Assembly (NCBI RefSeq): GCF_009651005.1
Contig: NZ_WHVW01000002.1
Coordinates: forward strand, 124,001 to 188,000
DNA: 64,000 nt
Origin: Sporosarcina obsidiansis
GTDB taxonomy: Bacteria; Bacillota; Bacilli; Bacillales_A; Planococcaceae
Direction: 5' to 3'
In this document: piece after piece, positions 28,628 to 37,964 of the stretch
Layout: the number at the start of each line of letters is the position of its first letter
Numbering within the stretch: the first letter of the stretch is position 1
Program-made: the position numbers and the translations under genes
Notes under the pieces: model-generated
The model's input: only the letters and a program-made list of their open reading frames with translations
Databases searched by the model: none
Told to the model about the DNA's origin: nothing

Positions 28628-29778
28628 TCTCTGTCCTCCTCATTCAAGACGTCCCATAAAACTTCCGCAAACAATTTTTCTGTTTCAGCATCTGCTTCTT
28701 CACCTTGCAGCTCCTTGTAGAACGATGCAAACAACTCGCGGTCATCTTCTCGCTTTTGGACATTAACTACAGCCCCAATTCCCTCTGCAGACGATGTAAG
28801 GAGTTTCCGTTCAATATGCATGGCATTTGGGAAGACCGAGCGAATTTTTTCCATCGGCTGGATGGTCGGTACGCTATCCAATAATTTCACAAATACATAA
28901 TCTTCGTTTGGCTCCTGAACAAGCAAATCTTCCATCGTGCCTTCAATTGTGCGCACGTCGTGTCTTGGAATTAGGCATCTTTTCTCTACCTCCACTTGAC
29001 CATCCCCATGCAAATTGACGATGAGGTAGCCTTTCTCATGATGTTCTTCAGCAATGGAGTATTTCAAAGGAGAACCTGAATACCTAATCGTCTCTGTGCC
29101 AACAAAATGTGCACGATGCAAGTGGCCGAGCGCAGTATAATGGAATGGGTCGAATAAGTCAGAGGACACGTATTCTGCACCACCGATCGAAAGTGGTCTC
29201 TCTGCATCGCTCGTGTTCTCCTCCTTTTCACCATGTGGGGTAATAAAAGCGTGTCCAACGAATATATGTCTTGCCCGCGGATCCATCGTTTTTTTTATCC
29301 GATTTATAATTTCACGCATTGCTTGCTGATGGTTGGTTATCGAATTATCTTCCAATTTGTTGCATACTATAGATGGATCTGCATAGGGAATTAGATGAAA
29401 ATGCACCTCTCCAAACGCATCTCGCAACACAACTGGCTGTAAGTCTGCAGACAATTCCCCTGTTATGTATAAACCTTGCTCTCTCATGAATGGACTGCCA
29501 AAATGAAGCCGGCTTGGACTGTCATGGTTACCAGCGATTGCTATAACAGGTGTATGTAGCTCCATCACGATCTCCTGCAATACTTCATTCAGTAATCCAA
29601 CTGCTTCGGTGGGCGGTATGGCCCGATCATATAGATCCCCTGCAATGACGACAGCATCAGGCTTCTCCCGTTTGATATCTTCAATGAATGCTTGTAAAAC
29701 AAAACGTTGATCTTCTGTCATATAGACACCTTGCACCAGCTTACCTAAATGCCAATCAGCTGTATGGAAGATTTTCAA
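28624..29778 (-). CDS. sbcD: Exonuclease subunit SbcD (Mre11-type nuclease)
   Basis: A calcineurin-like phosphoesterase with metal motifs HTADWHLGK, VIAGDLYDRAIPP, AIAGNHDSPSRL, VGHAFI and ALGHLHRAH. I place the start at TTG 29778, nine nt after GAGAGG, because it yields the canonical MKIFHTADWHLG. ATG 29784 or TTG 29787, 2-3 codons earlier, lie too close to that site. It is operonic with sbcC. Confidence 0.94.
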   Translation of the reverse strand: MKIFHTADWHLGKLVQGVYMTEDQRFVLQAFIEDIKREKPDAVVIAGDLYDRAIPPTEAVGLLNEVLQEIVMELHTPVIAIAGNHDSPSRLHFGSPFMREQGLYITGELSADLQPVVLRDAFGEVHFHLIPYADPSIVCNKLEDNSITNHQQAMREIINRIKKTMDPRARHIFVGHAFITPHGEKEENTSDAERPLSIGGAEYVSSDLFDPFHYTALGHLHRAHFVGTETIRYSGSPLKYSIAEEHHEKGYLIVNLHGDGQVEVEKRCLIPRHDVRTIEGTMEDLLVQEPNEDYVFVKLLDSVPTIQPMEKIRSVFPNAMHIERKLLTSSAEGIGAVVNVQKREDDRELFASFYKELQGEEADAETEKLFAEVLWDVLNEEDRE

Positions 29779-29810
29779 ATTCATCAACCTCTCTGAAATA
29801 TGTGAGTTTT

Positions 29811-29839
29811 TTGACTTTTATTAGATAACCATCTATATT
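29811..29839 (+). promoter_or_regulatory. Sigma-A promoter of the SAM hydroxide adenosyltransferase gene
   Basis: TTGACT (29811-29816), exactly 17 nt, then TATATT (29834-29839), about 45 nt before the start codon. Confidence 0.65.
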
Positions 29840-29882
29840 TAGTTAACTCGTAAAAAGTTTGTAAGACAAAGGAGCGAACAAT

Positions 29883-30737
29883 ATGGAAACTGGTTTACTC
29901 GTTTTTCAATCCGACTTCGGTCGTTTTGATGGGGCTGTCAGTGCCATGCATGGCGTGGCAGCAACGGTGGATCCTTCACTTAGACTCTATGAAATCACCC
30001 ATCAAATCCCTCAATATCATATTTGGGAAGCCTCTTATCGTTTACTGCAAACTATCCAATATTGGCCGCCACGAACGGTATTTGTATCTGTCGTCGATCC
30101 AGGTGTAGGTTCCGAACGGCGCAGCGTGGTTGTCGAAACAGTTCAAGGACATTTGATCGTTACGCCTGACAACGGAACACTCACACACTTGAAGAAAAAA
30201 GGATTATTGAAAACTGCAAGACTATTGAACGCCGAAGAAAACAGACTGCCAAATTCATCTGAATCCCATACATTTCACGGCCGAGATATCTATGCCTATA
30301 CAGGAGCTAGATTAGCTGCAAATGCTATAACATTTGAACAAGTGGGAACTCCTGTCGAATTAAATTCCATTATGGAATTGCCTACAAAGGATCCAACTAT
30401 AGCAAATGGACAATTAATTGGAATGATTGATAGTATCGATCGACCTTTCGGTAACTTGTGGACCAATATTGATTCATCACTATTCAAACAGCTCGTCGAA
30501 CAATATGGAGAAACTGTACATGTCACAATTTCCTCCAATGGACGCACTATTTATGAAAACCCACTCGTCTTCGGTAGATCATTTGCAGACCTCCGCATTG
30601 GCGAGGCACTTGTGTATATTAACTCCCTACACAATGTCGGCATAGCAATCAATCAAGGCTCTTTTGCTAGCGCCTACCAGATCGGCATCGGCACAGACTG
30701 GACAGTTACAATGAGTGGTATTCAATCGCCAGTCTGA
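29883..30737 (+). CDS. SAM hydroxide adenosyltransferase (DUF62 family)
   Basis: A 284-residue protein with the DUF62 hallmarks FQSDFGRFDGAVSAMHGVA at the N-terminus, VVDPGVGSERR, TPDNGTLT, and FHGRDIYA. Enzymes of the family split S-adenosyl-L-methionine with water into adenosine and methionine, related to the fluorinase and chlorinase fold. The physiological reason in Bacillales is unclear. AAAGGAG lies before the ATG. It stands alone between divergent sbcD and the convergent sirtuin gene. Confidence 0.9.
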   Translation: METGLLVFQSDFGRFDGAVSAMHGVAATVDPSLRLYEITHQIPQYHIWEASYRLLQTIQYWPPRTVFVSVVDPGVGSERRSVVVETVQGHLIVTPDNGTLTHLKKKGLLKTARLLNAEENRLPNSSESHTFHGRDIYAYTGARLAANAITFEQVGTPVELNSIMELPTKDPTIANGQLIGMIDSIDRPFGNLWTNIDSSLFKQLVEQYGETVHVTISSNGRTIYENPLVFGRSFADLRIGEALVYINSLHNVGIAINQGSFASAYQIGIGTDWTVTMSGIQSPV

Positions 30738-30756
30738 ATGCGAATCTTAAAGTTCT

Positions 30757-31479
30757 TTAGAATTTTCTTGATAGCATATCATTTGCCTCACGAAGCACTT
30801 CGCCTATCTTCCTGCTGTTGACGACCAAATCAGCCATATCATCTAGCATAGTTTCTTCCATATTAATAATTACTAACTTCGCACCGTGTTCCTTAGCCAG
30901 CATAGGAAATTGATTGGCTGGGGAAACGGTTAAAGATGATCCAAGAACAATGAACAAGTCTCCTTTTTCACTTTCGAATATCGCTTGTAGAAACGCCTCT
31001 TCGGGCAACATTTCTCCGAACAAAACAACAGATGGACGAAGCTTGCCACCACACTCACAATAAAATTCATCACGCTCATAACGATCGTTACTGTAGACCT
31101 TCCCGCAACTTTCACAGTGTACGTTCCGCAATGTTCCATGCAGTTCCATGACATTCTCCGATCCTGCTATCGTATGAAAGCCATCGACATTTTGCGTAAT
31201 GATACCGCTAATCAATCCTTGCTCTTCCCAGTTCGCCAAAATGCGGTGACCCTCATGGGGACCAGCTTCCTTGGCGGCCAACACTCGCTTCTTATAAAAC
31301 TGAAAAAACCGCTCCACATGTTGATTGAGTGCCGTTACACTCGCTACTTTCGATGGATCTTCCATTTCCCACATACCCGTACGAGCCGAACGAAAATCCG
31401 GCAATCCACTTTCCGTTGACATTCCCGCACCTGTATAGACAATCGCCCGCTTGGATTCCTTCAATAAATCAGCCAGCAC
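30757..31479 (-). CDS. Sirtuin, NAD-dependent protein deacylase (Sir2 family)
   Basis: A 240-residue protein with GAGMSTESGLPDFRS (NAD site), ITQNVDGFHTIAG, catalytic His in MELHGTLRNVHC, a zinc site formed by CESC and CEC, and VLGSSLTVSPANQ. It probably removes acetyl or other acyl groups from lysines, as SrtN does in B. subtilis. The start is GTG at 31479 behind AAAGGATGAG. Confidence 0.92.
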   Translation of the reverse strand: MLADLLKESKRAIVYTGAGMSTESGLPDFRSARTGMWEMEDPSKVASVTALNQHVERFFQFYKKRVLAAKEAGPHEGHRILANWEEQGLISGIITQNVDGFHTIAGSENVMELHGTLRNVHCESCGKVYSNDRYERDEFYCECGGKLRPSVVLFGEMLPEEAFLQAIFESEKGDLFIVLGSSLTVSPANQFPMLAKEHGAKLVIINMEETMLDDMADLVVNSRKIGEVLREANDMLSRKF

Positions 31480-31573
31480 ATGATCTCATCCTTTCATTAA
31501 GCGAAATTATGTTCTACCTGTATAGTAACATGAATTGTTTTCACAAAGTTTGACAAAACTCTATCGAAATGAA

Positions 31574-31606
31574 AAAAGTGAGCATCCCTTATGGACACTC
31601 ACTTTC
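31574..31606 (-). terminator. Terminator of the Ssu/Tau-type ABC operon
   Basis: An AAAGTGAG ... CTCACTTT hairpin (with inner TCC/GGA pairing) at the end of the substrate-binding protein gene; T residues follow on the minus strand. Confidence 0.75.
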
Positions 31607-31609
31607 TTG

Positions 31610-32614
31610 TTATTTCGTTGTAATCTGTTTAATCGTCTCTAAATTAATCAACCCATCAATTTCATTCGTTTTAATATAATCTGCTTCCTTACTGATATCA
31701 GCCATTTCCTGCAAGACATCTTCATTAACTTCTGTTGTTACTTCAATTCGACTGAATGCTGCCTCTACTTCTTCTTTACCTAATTCTTTACCGGTTAGTT
31801 CCTTAATATGTTTAACGACAAGTGCCTGCGCTTCTTCTGGTTGATCTCGTACGAATTGTACCGCTTTCGCATGCGCCGTTAAATATGCGGTAACCAAATC
31901 TTCGTGCTGTAAGAAACTATCACTTGTCGCAACGACCGTATTGGTGGACTCTCTCCCCCAAGCAAAATCTTCCCAATCTAACAATAGCTTACCACCTGCT
32001 TGGTTTTGTAAAATATAGCCCCATGGTTCCTGAGTAGCCGCACCGTCTACTGATTTCTGAATAAACAAAGTCGCTGTATCAGCTGGCGCTGCCGCGAAGA
32101 AATCTACTGTTCCACCATTTGCTTTTGCTTTCAAATTCACGTCTTTTAACGCTTTGCGCAACATCACATCTTGCGTACTTCCGATAACAGGAATAGCAAT
32201 TTTCTTGCCGTCCAAGTCCGCTAATTCTTTAATACCACTATGGCCACTTGCCACCAACACCGCACCGCCATTCACTGCGCCTGACACGATATGATATTTT
32301 GGATCCTTAACAAAATAGTTGATAACTGGTCCAGGTCCAACAGTTCCAATGTCAATAGAATTAGTAGCCATTGCCTCCATAAAGAGTCCACCATTACTTA
32401 CCGTCTTCGTAGAGATTTTGATATCCTCTCCAAATTCCTCTGCAAAATAATTGTTCTCCAAGCCAATAATTGTTGCAATATGAGTTAAGTTCGGGAAGTA
32501 ACCGATCTTCACTTCATTTTTATCAGCTTCTGCTTCATCCTTTTTCCCACAACCTGACAAAATCCCAACTAGCGCCAAAACAGTAAGCAATATACCCAAT
32601 AATTTTCTATTCAT
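31610..32614 (-). CDS. ABC transporter substrate-binding lipoprotein, SsuA/TauA type
   Basis: A 334-residue lipoprotein: hydrophobic N-terminus with lipobox LSGC at about 20-23, then the NMT1/SsuA-type fold (VKIGYFPNLTHIATIIGLEN, GPGPVINYFVKD, IPVIGSTQDVMLRKAL, TQEPWGYIL). It should bind a sulfonate, taurine or other small sulfur/nitrogen compound outside the membrane. It is last in the ATPase-permease-binding protein operon. A sulfur role fits the neighbouring cysteine synthase, but the ligand cannot be read from sequence. Confidence 0.87.
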   Translation of the reverse strand: MNRKLLGILLTVLALVGILSGCGKKDEAEADKNEVKIGYFPNLTHIATIIGLENNYFAEEFGEDIKISTKTVSNGGLFMEAMATNSIDIGTVGPGPVINYFVKDPKYHIVSGAVNGGAVLVASGHSGIKELADLDGKKIAIPVIGSTQDVMLRKALKDVNLKAKANGGTVDFFAAAPADTATLFIQKSVDGAATQEPWGYILQNQAGGKLLLDWEDFAWGRESTNTVVATSDSFLQHEDLVTAYLTAHAKAVQFVRDQPEEAQALVVKHIKELTGKELGKEEVEAAFSRIEVTTEVNEDVLQEMADISKEADYIKTNEIDGLINLETIKQITTK

Positions 32615-32642
32615 CTCTCTATCCCCTTTTTAAATGAACTAA

Positions 32643-33398
32643 TTAAGCTCGAATACCCCATTTTCGTTCCACATTCCGTTCTAATCGCAAGAATAATACA
32701 TTATCCATAATCGTTCCGATCACACCAATGATAATCATGACAGAAATAACAAGATCCATTTGACCGAGTGCTCGACCTGCTTCCAGTAGTTGACCAAGCC
32801 CTACCCCAGCACCAAGCAATTCCCCTGCCATCAGTGCGCGCCAGGAGAAAGCCCAAGCAATGCGTAAACCCGAAATGAGCTGGGGAACAGAAGCAGGTAA
32901 AATGACAGTCCGTAAAAAGTGAAACCCACCCGATCCAAGTGATTTCGCAACTCGTTGATACAATACCGGCACATTTTTAAATCCACTCGTCGCATTCACG
33001 ATCATCGTCCAAGTGGCTCCTAACGTGACGATAAATAAAATAGCAAAATCATTCAGTCCAAACCAGATGATGGCTAGCGGAAACCAGACAATACTTGGAA
33101 TCGACTGCAATGCCGTTACGAGAAAGCCTAGTGTATCTTCCACTAGTTTGTAACGCCAAATCAAATAGCCAAGTACTAGACCGAGAATGGATGCAATCGT
33201 AAAACCGATGAGTAAGCGACTGAGACTTGCGCCAATCGCTACAAGAATCTGACCAGAGATGAGTCCTGAAAATAATGTGATCATCACTTGTGTGAAGCTC
33301 GGAAACATGAAATCCGGCAAATCCGATAGTCTAGATGTGACTTCCCATATCGCCACTAGTATCCCGAGAAACACTATTCGTCTTAAAGCTGTAGTCAT
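32643..33398 (-). CDS. ABC transporter permease, SsuC/TauC type
   Basis: A 251-residue inner-membrane permease with about six helices and the EAA loop region VAKSLGSGGFHFLRTVILPASVPQLISGLRIAWAF. The start ATG at 33398 follows AAGGAGG and lies inside the 3' end of the ATPase gene, a 68-nt overlap that implies tight coupling. Confidence 0.9.
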   Translation of the reverse strand: MTTALRRIVFLGILVAIWEVTSRLSDLPDFMFPSFTQVMITLFSGLISGQILVAIGASLSRLLIGFTIASILGLVLGYLIWRYKLVEDTLGFLVTALQSIPSIVWFPLAIIWFGLNDFAILFIVTLGATWTMIVNATSGFKNVPVLYQRVAKSLGSGGFHFLRTVILPASVPQLISGLRIAWAFSWRALMAGELLGAGVGLGQLLEAGRALGQMDLVISVMIIIGVIGTIMDNVLFLRLERNVERKWGIRA

Positions 33399-34173
33399 CG
33401 CCCATCTCCTCCTTCAACACTTTCTCTATCTCGTCTTGTAGTTCAGCTAAGATTTGTTTTTCTAGCTGCAGTGTCACATCACTCGGCACAACGCCATCTT
33501 TTGAATCTTTTGATGTGAATATCGCTTTAATTTTTCCAGGTCGTGTGGCAAATACTACGATCTTTTGCGACAGTAACACAGCTTCTCGAATATTATGTGT
33601 AATGAAGAAAATCGTAACTTTCGTTTTTCTCCAGATGTCTAGCAACTCTTTATGCAAGACCATGCGTGTCTGTTCATCTAATGCCGCGAAAGGTTCATCC
33701 ATTAGCAAAATGTCTGGTTCCATCACAAGCGCTCTAGCAATGGATACCCGCTGTTTCATGCCTCCTGATAACTGGTGTGGATATGCATGAATATAGTTTC
33801 CTAAATGGACCATTTTGAGCATCTCAATTGCCTTTTGTTCTGCTTCCTTCTTCGGCATCTTCTTGAGTAGCAACCCATACGTCACATTATCGAGCACTGT
33901 TAGCCAAGGAAAGAGTCCTGCTTCCTGAAAGACCACGACACGGTCTAAACCTGAACCGGTCACTTGATTTCCATTGATGCGAATTTCCCCTTCATCTGCT
34001 TTTTCAAGACCAGCAATCAAATAGAGCATCGTGGATTTCCCACAACCTGATGGTCCAACAATGGAGACGAACTGCCCTTTCTCTACTTCCAGGTCAATGC
34101 CATCTAGCACTTTTACAGTTCCTTTTTCTTTATGGGGAAAGCTTTTTTCGATCCCTTTGATTGATAAGTACAT
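33331..34173 (-). CDS. ABC transporter ATP-binding protein, SsuB/TauB type
   Basis: A 280-residue ATPase with Walker A GPSGCGKST, Q-loop VVFQEAGLFPW, signature LSGGMKQRVSIARAL, Walker B LLMDEPFAALDE and switch His FITHNIRE. The nitrate/sulfonate/taurine subgroup is indicated by the GLFPWLTVLDNV segment. The ~25 C-terminal residues extend over the permease start. First gene of the operon. Confidence 0.92.
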   Translation of the reverse strand: MYLSIKGIEKSFPHKEKGTVKVLDGIDLEVEKGQFVSIVGPSGCGKSTMLYLIAGLEKADEGEIRINGNQVTGSGLDRVVVFQEAGLFPWLTVLDNVTYGLLLKKMPKKEAEQKAIEMLKMVHLGNYIHAYPHQLSGGMKQRVSIARALVMEPDILLMDEPFAALDEQTRMVLHKELLDIWRKTKVTIFFITHNIREAVLLSQKIVVFATRPGKIKAIFTSKDSKDGVVPSDVTLQLEKQILAELQDEIEKVLKEEMGDDYSFKTNSVSRDTSGDMGSHI

Positions 34174-34255
34174 ATCGATTCCCCCTAGTAGTCAATTTCT
34201 CTTTTATAGTCCTCATCTTCTAATCCCTAGTATATTTATATGCTTTGCTATGTAT

Positions 34256-34285
34256 ATAATCTACCATTCCGATATGATTTGTCAA
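34256..34285 (-). promoter_or_regulatory. Sigma-A promoter of the Ssu/Tau-type ABC operon
   Basis: Consensus TTGACA (34280-34285 on the minus strand) and GATTAT (34256-34261) at 18-nt spacing. A 10-bp inverted repeat CACAATTTTA/TAAAATTGTG at 34286-34316 abuts the -35, and a GGAAT half-site lies in the spacer. Confidence 0.6.
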
Positions 34286-34316
34286 CACAATTTTAATTTT
34301 CTTTTTTAAAATTGTG
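34286..34316. promoter_or_regulatory. Perfect 10-bp inverted repeat upstream of the ABC operon promoter
   Basis: CACAATTTTA and TAAAATTGTG separated by 11 nt, immediately upstream of the -35 hexamer. It is a possible activator or repressor site. Confidence 0.45.
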
Positions 34317-34361
34317 AATTAGTTTATTAATCACGTACAACCAAGGAATTGCTAGACGAGT

Positions 34362-34394
34362 AAAAACCCCTTCTACTTAGCAGAGAAGGGGTTC
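34362..34394 (-). terminator. Terminator of cysK
   Basis: AACCCCTTCT/AGAAGGGGTT stem followed by TTTTAC on the minus strand. Confidence 0.86.
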
Positions 34395-34409
34395 GAGAAC
34401 AGAAGATAA

Positions 34410-35336
34410 TTATTGAAATAAATCACTTGATAAATAACGTTCTCCTGAATCGGGTGCAATACACACAACGGTGTCTTCAGGTGTTAGACGTTTAGCCACT
34501 TGTAATGCCGCATACAATGATGCGCCACCAGAAGGACCTAGCAAGACCCCTTCGTGTTTCGCAAATTGCCGAACGGTTGTGTATGCCTCATCATCTTGAA
34601 TACGGAAAATCTCATCATATACTTCCGTATTCAAGACCGGTGGAATAAATCCTGGACTTGTTCCGACCAACTTGTGTTTTCCAGGCTGGCCACCTGATAA
34701 TACCGGTGATCCGGCAGGCTCCACAACATGAACGGTAATAGATGGATCATGCTGCTTTAACGATTCTCCCGTGCCTGTTACTGTTCCACCCGTGCCGGAA
34801 GTACAGACGAAAGCAGTCAACTTGCGGTCAATCGAAGAGATCGATTGGATAATTTCAACGGCTGTCGTATGCCGATGACTATCTGGGTTCGCTTCATTTT
34901 CAAATTGCATCGGGATAAAACTGTTGTCGATCGATTCTGCGATTTCATTGGCCTTAGCAATCGCACCTGGCATCCGGTCGGCACTTGGTGTTAGCACGAC
35001 TTCCGCACCATATGCTTTCATCAAATTAATGCGCTCCATCGTCGAGTTGTCAGGCATGACAAAAATTGCACGGTAGCCTTTCGCTGCTGCATTCATTGCA
35101 AGACCAATCCCCGTATTGCCAGACGTCGGTTCAATAATTGTGGCACCAGGAGTTAGCACACCACTTTTTTCAGCCTCTACCAGCATTTGATAAGCCGCTC
35201 TATCTTTGACACTTCTGCTCGGGTTAAAATATTCGAGTTTGACATAAACCGCTGCACCATTTGGATCGCCTAGCGTACGCACTTTCACTAATGGCGTATC
35301 ACCAATTAGCTCTGCCATATTATTTACCACTTTCAT
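34410..35336 (-). CDS. cysK: Cysteine synthase (O-acetylserine sulfhydrylase family)
   Basis: Start at ATG 35336 (MKVVNNMAELIGDTPLV) behind AGAAGGTGAG; 308 residues. The PLP lysine is in NPSRSVKDRAAYQM and the phosphate loop in EPTSGNTGIGLAM. GTGGTVTGTGE and the serine of LLGPSGGAS are conserved. It converts O-acetylserine and sulfide to cysteine; a CysM-like or cystathionine-beta-synthase-like variant cannot be excluded from sequence. The CymR-like operator in its promoter supports a role in cysteine supply. Confidence 0.9.
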   Translation of the reverse strand: MKVVNNMAELIGDTPLVKVRTLGDPNGAAVYVKLEYFNPSRSVKDRAAYQMLVEAEKSGVLTPGATIIEPTSGNTGIGLAMNAAAKGYRAIFVMPDNSTMERINLMKAYGAEVVLTPSADRMPGAIAKANEIAESIDNSFIPMQFENEANPDSHRHTTAVEIIQSISSIDRKLTAFVCTSGTGGTVTGTGESLKQHDPSITVHVVEPAGSPVLSGGQPGKHKLVGTSPGFIPPVLNTEVYDEIFRIQDDEAYTTVRQFAKHEGVLLGPSGGASLYAALQVAKRLTPEDTVVCIAPDSGERYLSSDLFQ

Positions 35337-35367
35337 TGCGCTCACCTTCTTTTTCATTTGTGAAACT

Positions 35368-35414
35368 AGTATAACAAATAGAAGGTTAGTATTCCTAGTA
35401 ACAAAATCGGTATT
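35368..35414 (-). promoter_or_regulatory. cysK promoter with CymR-like operator
   Basis: On the minus strand, ATACCGAT, an 8-nt AT-rich spacer and TAGGAAT (35390-35414) resemble the CymR box of Bacillus cysteine regulons. A TATACT -10 lies at 35368-35373, so the box covers the -35 position, as expected for repression. Confidence 0.6.
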
Positions 35415-35429
35415 ATACTATTAATTTCA

Positions 35430-36602
35430 TTAAAACTTGATGGCTGTCCTTTTTCTCCAGAACATCGTGCCTATCCAAGTCAATGCAAGCACTGCCAATC
35501 CCAACAAAAATGGAAAATCATGATTCACATCGTAAAGAACTCCAGCAAGCAACGGTCCTGCCACATTTCCGATACTCATATAAGAATTATTCATTCCCAT
35601 CGCAAAGCCTTGTTCATCTCCCGCTAACTTGGAAATTAACGTGGTTAAGACAGGACGCAAAATGGAGGAGGCAAGAAAAATAATCATCGTCACGACAAAG
35701 AACATTTCATAACTTTTCGCTAATACAGACAGTAAAAAACCACCAGCCGCGACTGCTAAAAATCCAGTTAATACATTTAATTCTCCGATTTTGCGCACAA
35801 TCCAATCAACCGCGAACAACTGGATTATGACACTAACAATCCCCGTAGCCGTTACCATAATCGCGATATCTTTAGGCGTAGCACCGAATGAATTATCAAT
35901 ATATAAACCAAGAACAGACTCATATGCCATTAAACCGAAACTCATCACCAATGTAATGACAAGTGGAATAATATATGGTTTCCCAAATGAATTGCGTACT
36001 TCCATGATCATTGACTCTTTTTTCATCATCACTTCCGGTTTCGTGTCCATGCTTTCCTTCAAATAGACAGCAGAGAAAACAACAGCCAGTACACCGACAA
36101 GTGCAGAGACGAGTAAAGGTACTTTCAAGCCATAATCTGCAAGAAATCCTCCAATTCCTGGGCCGATCACAATGCCGAGTGACATCGCTGCGGAAATCAT
36201 ACTATTCCCTTTGGCCCGTTGATCCATCGTCGTAATATCGGAAACATAGGCGAAAATAGCTGGGATTAGCAATGCCGCCCCGACTCCCCCAATTACACGA
36301 GATAAATACAGCACCGCGATGGAATCGGAAAAATAAAATACAAACATCGAAATTGCCAACCCACTCAACCCGCTAATGATCATTACTCGTCTTCCATAAC
36401 GGTCAGCCCATCTTCCTGCAATTGGCGACATGACGAACTGTGCCGCCGCAAATAATGCAATGATCAGCCCTGCCGCTGTACCTGCCTGACCGATCGATAC
36501 TAAATAAGCAGGTAAAATCGGAATAATAATCCCAAAACTCCCCACTGCAATAAACATATTCACCATCAAAATATATAGTTTCTTTCGTTGTGCTATTTGC
36601 AC
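35430..36602 (-). CDS. MFS multidrug-type exporter (Bmr/TetA-like, 12 helices)
   Basis: A 390-residue major facilitator with about 12 helices. Motif A is GRWADRYGRRVMI after helix 2, and the drug:H+ antiporter motif C is represented by SLGIVIGPGIGGFLADYG in helix 5. It probably exports drugs or other amphiphiles. The substrate is unknown. It is transcribed separately from cysK and the next MFS gene. Confidence 0.82.
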   Translation of the reverse strand: MQIAQRKKLYILMVNMFIAVGSFGIIIPILPAYLVSIGQAGTAAGLIIALFAAAQFVMSPIAGRWADRYGRRVMIISGLSGLAISMFVFYFSDSIAVLYLSRVIGGVGAALLIPAIFAYVSDITTMDQRAKGNSMISAAMSLGIVIGPGIGGFLADYGLKVPLLVSALVGVLAVVFSAVYLKESMDTKPEVMMKKESMIMEVRNSFGKPYIIPLVITLVMSFGLMAYESVLGLYIDNSFGATPKDIAIMVTATGIVSVIIQLFAVDWIVRKIGELNVLTGFLAVAAGGFLLSVLAKSYEMFFVVTMIIFLASSILRPVLTTLISKLAGDEQGFAMGMNNSYMSIGNVAGPLLAGVLYDVNHDFPFLLGLAVLALTWIGTMFWRKRTAIKF

Positions 36603-36678
36603 GTTGTTCCCCCATTTACATGTTCAGATTTATTGATTCTACTTGCTTGGTGTGCGCTTGTCAATCTGACCACTATCA

Positions 36679-36711
36679 AAAAAGCCTGTGGATGAACCAC
36701 AGACCTTCAAG
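36679..36711 (-). terminator. Terminator of the Fsr-type MFS gene
   Basis: GTCTGTGGTTCATCCACAGGC hairpin (minus strand) followed by six T residues. Confidence 0.84.
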
Positions 36712-36716
36712 TAAGA

Positions 36717-37931
36717 CTAATTGGATGCTTGGATTTTCTGATCACGAGGCAATCCTAAACCGACTAATCCGATGAATGGCAAGAATGAAGTAATAATCAT
36801 GGTTTGGTAAATCCCAATTGAGTCCATTAAGAACCCAATGGCGACTGCACCAACTGCTCCCATACCGAAGGCCAATCCTACTGTCAGTCCAGCCATCGTG
36901 CCAATTTTAGAAGGCACCAACTCCTGAGCGTAGATCACCGTCACCGAAAAGCTGAGCATAATGAAAAATCCAATGACTAGTAGAAGAAGTATGACAGCCC
37001 AAAGTGGAGCATATGGCAGCATAAGGCAAAGAGGTAACGGCACAACAAGCGATAGTATAATTACCTTTTTCCGGCCCATCCGATCCGCCATCGGGCCACC
37101 AAAAAACGTCCCTACTGCTCCTAACGCAAGGAATAAGAAGATATAAAGCTGACCATGTTTGATTGTCAACCCATAGCTTTCCATCAAATGAAATATATAA
37201 AAACTCGTAATGTTCGTCACGTAAAATGAACGTGCAAAAATAATAATCATTAATAAAAGGAGTGCAATTGTAACTTGTTTTTTAGTTAAATTCTCCATCG
37301 TGGACAGTAATACTTTCTTTCGTTTACCTAAACGTTCCTCATCCAATTGCTTCTTATACCAAACTGAAATTCGGTAAAGCAAAGCAATTCCTCCTGCTGC
37401 AACCAAGACGAAAACAGCTGCTCCAATTTGACCTAGAGGAACAAGAACAAAGGCACTAATTAAAGGAGCGAGCGCTTGCCCAGAATTTCCGCCGACTTGA
37501 TAAATAGACTGTGATAACCCTCGTTTATCACCGGCTGCCAAAAATGAAACACGGGAGCCTTCAGGATGGAATACGGCAGAACCGAACCCCAGAAAGAGAA
37601 CCGATATGATGATCAGCCAATAACTTGGTGCTAACGCGAGGCCTGCCATCCCCACCAACGAGAACGTCATACCAAACGGCAAAGCAAAAGGTTTCGGTTT
37701 GCGATCACTAAAATATCCAACAACTGGTTGTAACAATGAGGCCACGATGTTCAGAGAAAACGCAATAAAACCTAATTGCTTGAAAGACAATTCATGTTCT
37801 ATTTTAAGTATTGGCAACATTGCAGGAATAACTGCCTGTAGCGTGTCATTGAATAAATGGCAAATCCCGATCGCAATCATAATTGGATATACAGGATTTG
37901 TAGCGGCTACAGCTTTTGAAGAATTCTTCAT
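36717..37931 (-). CDS. MFS transporter, fosmidomycin-resistance (Fsr) type
   Basis: A 404-residue, 12-helix protein. CHLFNDTLQAVIPAMLPILK at the N-terminus, SVLFLGFGSAVFHPEGSRVS and GPMADRMGRKKVI are typical of the Fsr subgroup. Homologues export fosmidomycin and some antimicrobials. The natural substrate here is unknown. Confidence 0.84.
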   Translation of the reverse strand: MKNSSKAVAATNPVYPIMIAIGICHLFNDTLQAVIPAMLPILKIEHELSFKQLGFIAFSLNIVASLLQPVVGYFSDRKPKPFALPFGMTFSLVGMAGLALAPSYWLIIISVLFLGFGSAVFHPEGSRVSFLAAGDKRGLSQSIYQVGGNSGQALAPLISAFVLVPLGQIGAAVFVLVAAGGIALLYRISVWYKKQLDEERLGKRKKVLLSTMENLTKKQVTIALLLLMIIIFARSFYVTNITSFYIFHLMESYGLTIKHGQLYIFLFLALGAVGTFFGGPMADRMGRKKVIILSLVVPLPLCLMLPYAPLWAVILLLLVIGFFIMLSFSVTVIYAQELVPSKIGTMAGLTVGLAFGMGAVGAVAIGFLMDSIGIYQTMIITSFLPFIGLVGLGLPRDQKIQASN

Positions 37932-37964
37932 ACCATCTGTTCACACCTTATCTAGTTGTCAATT

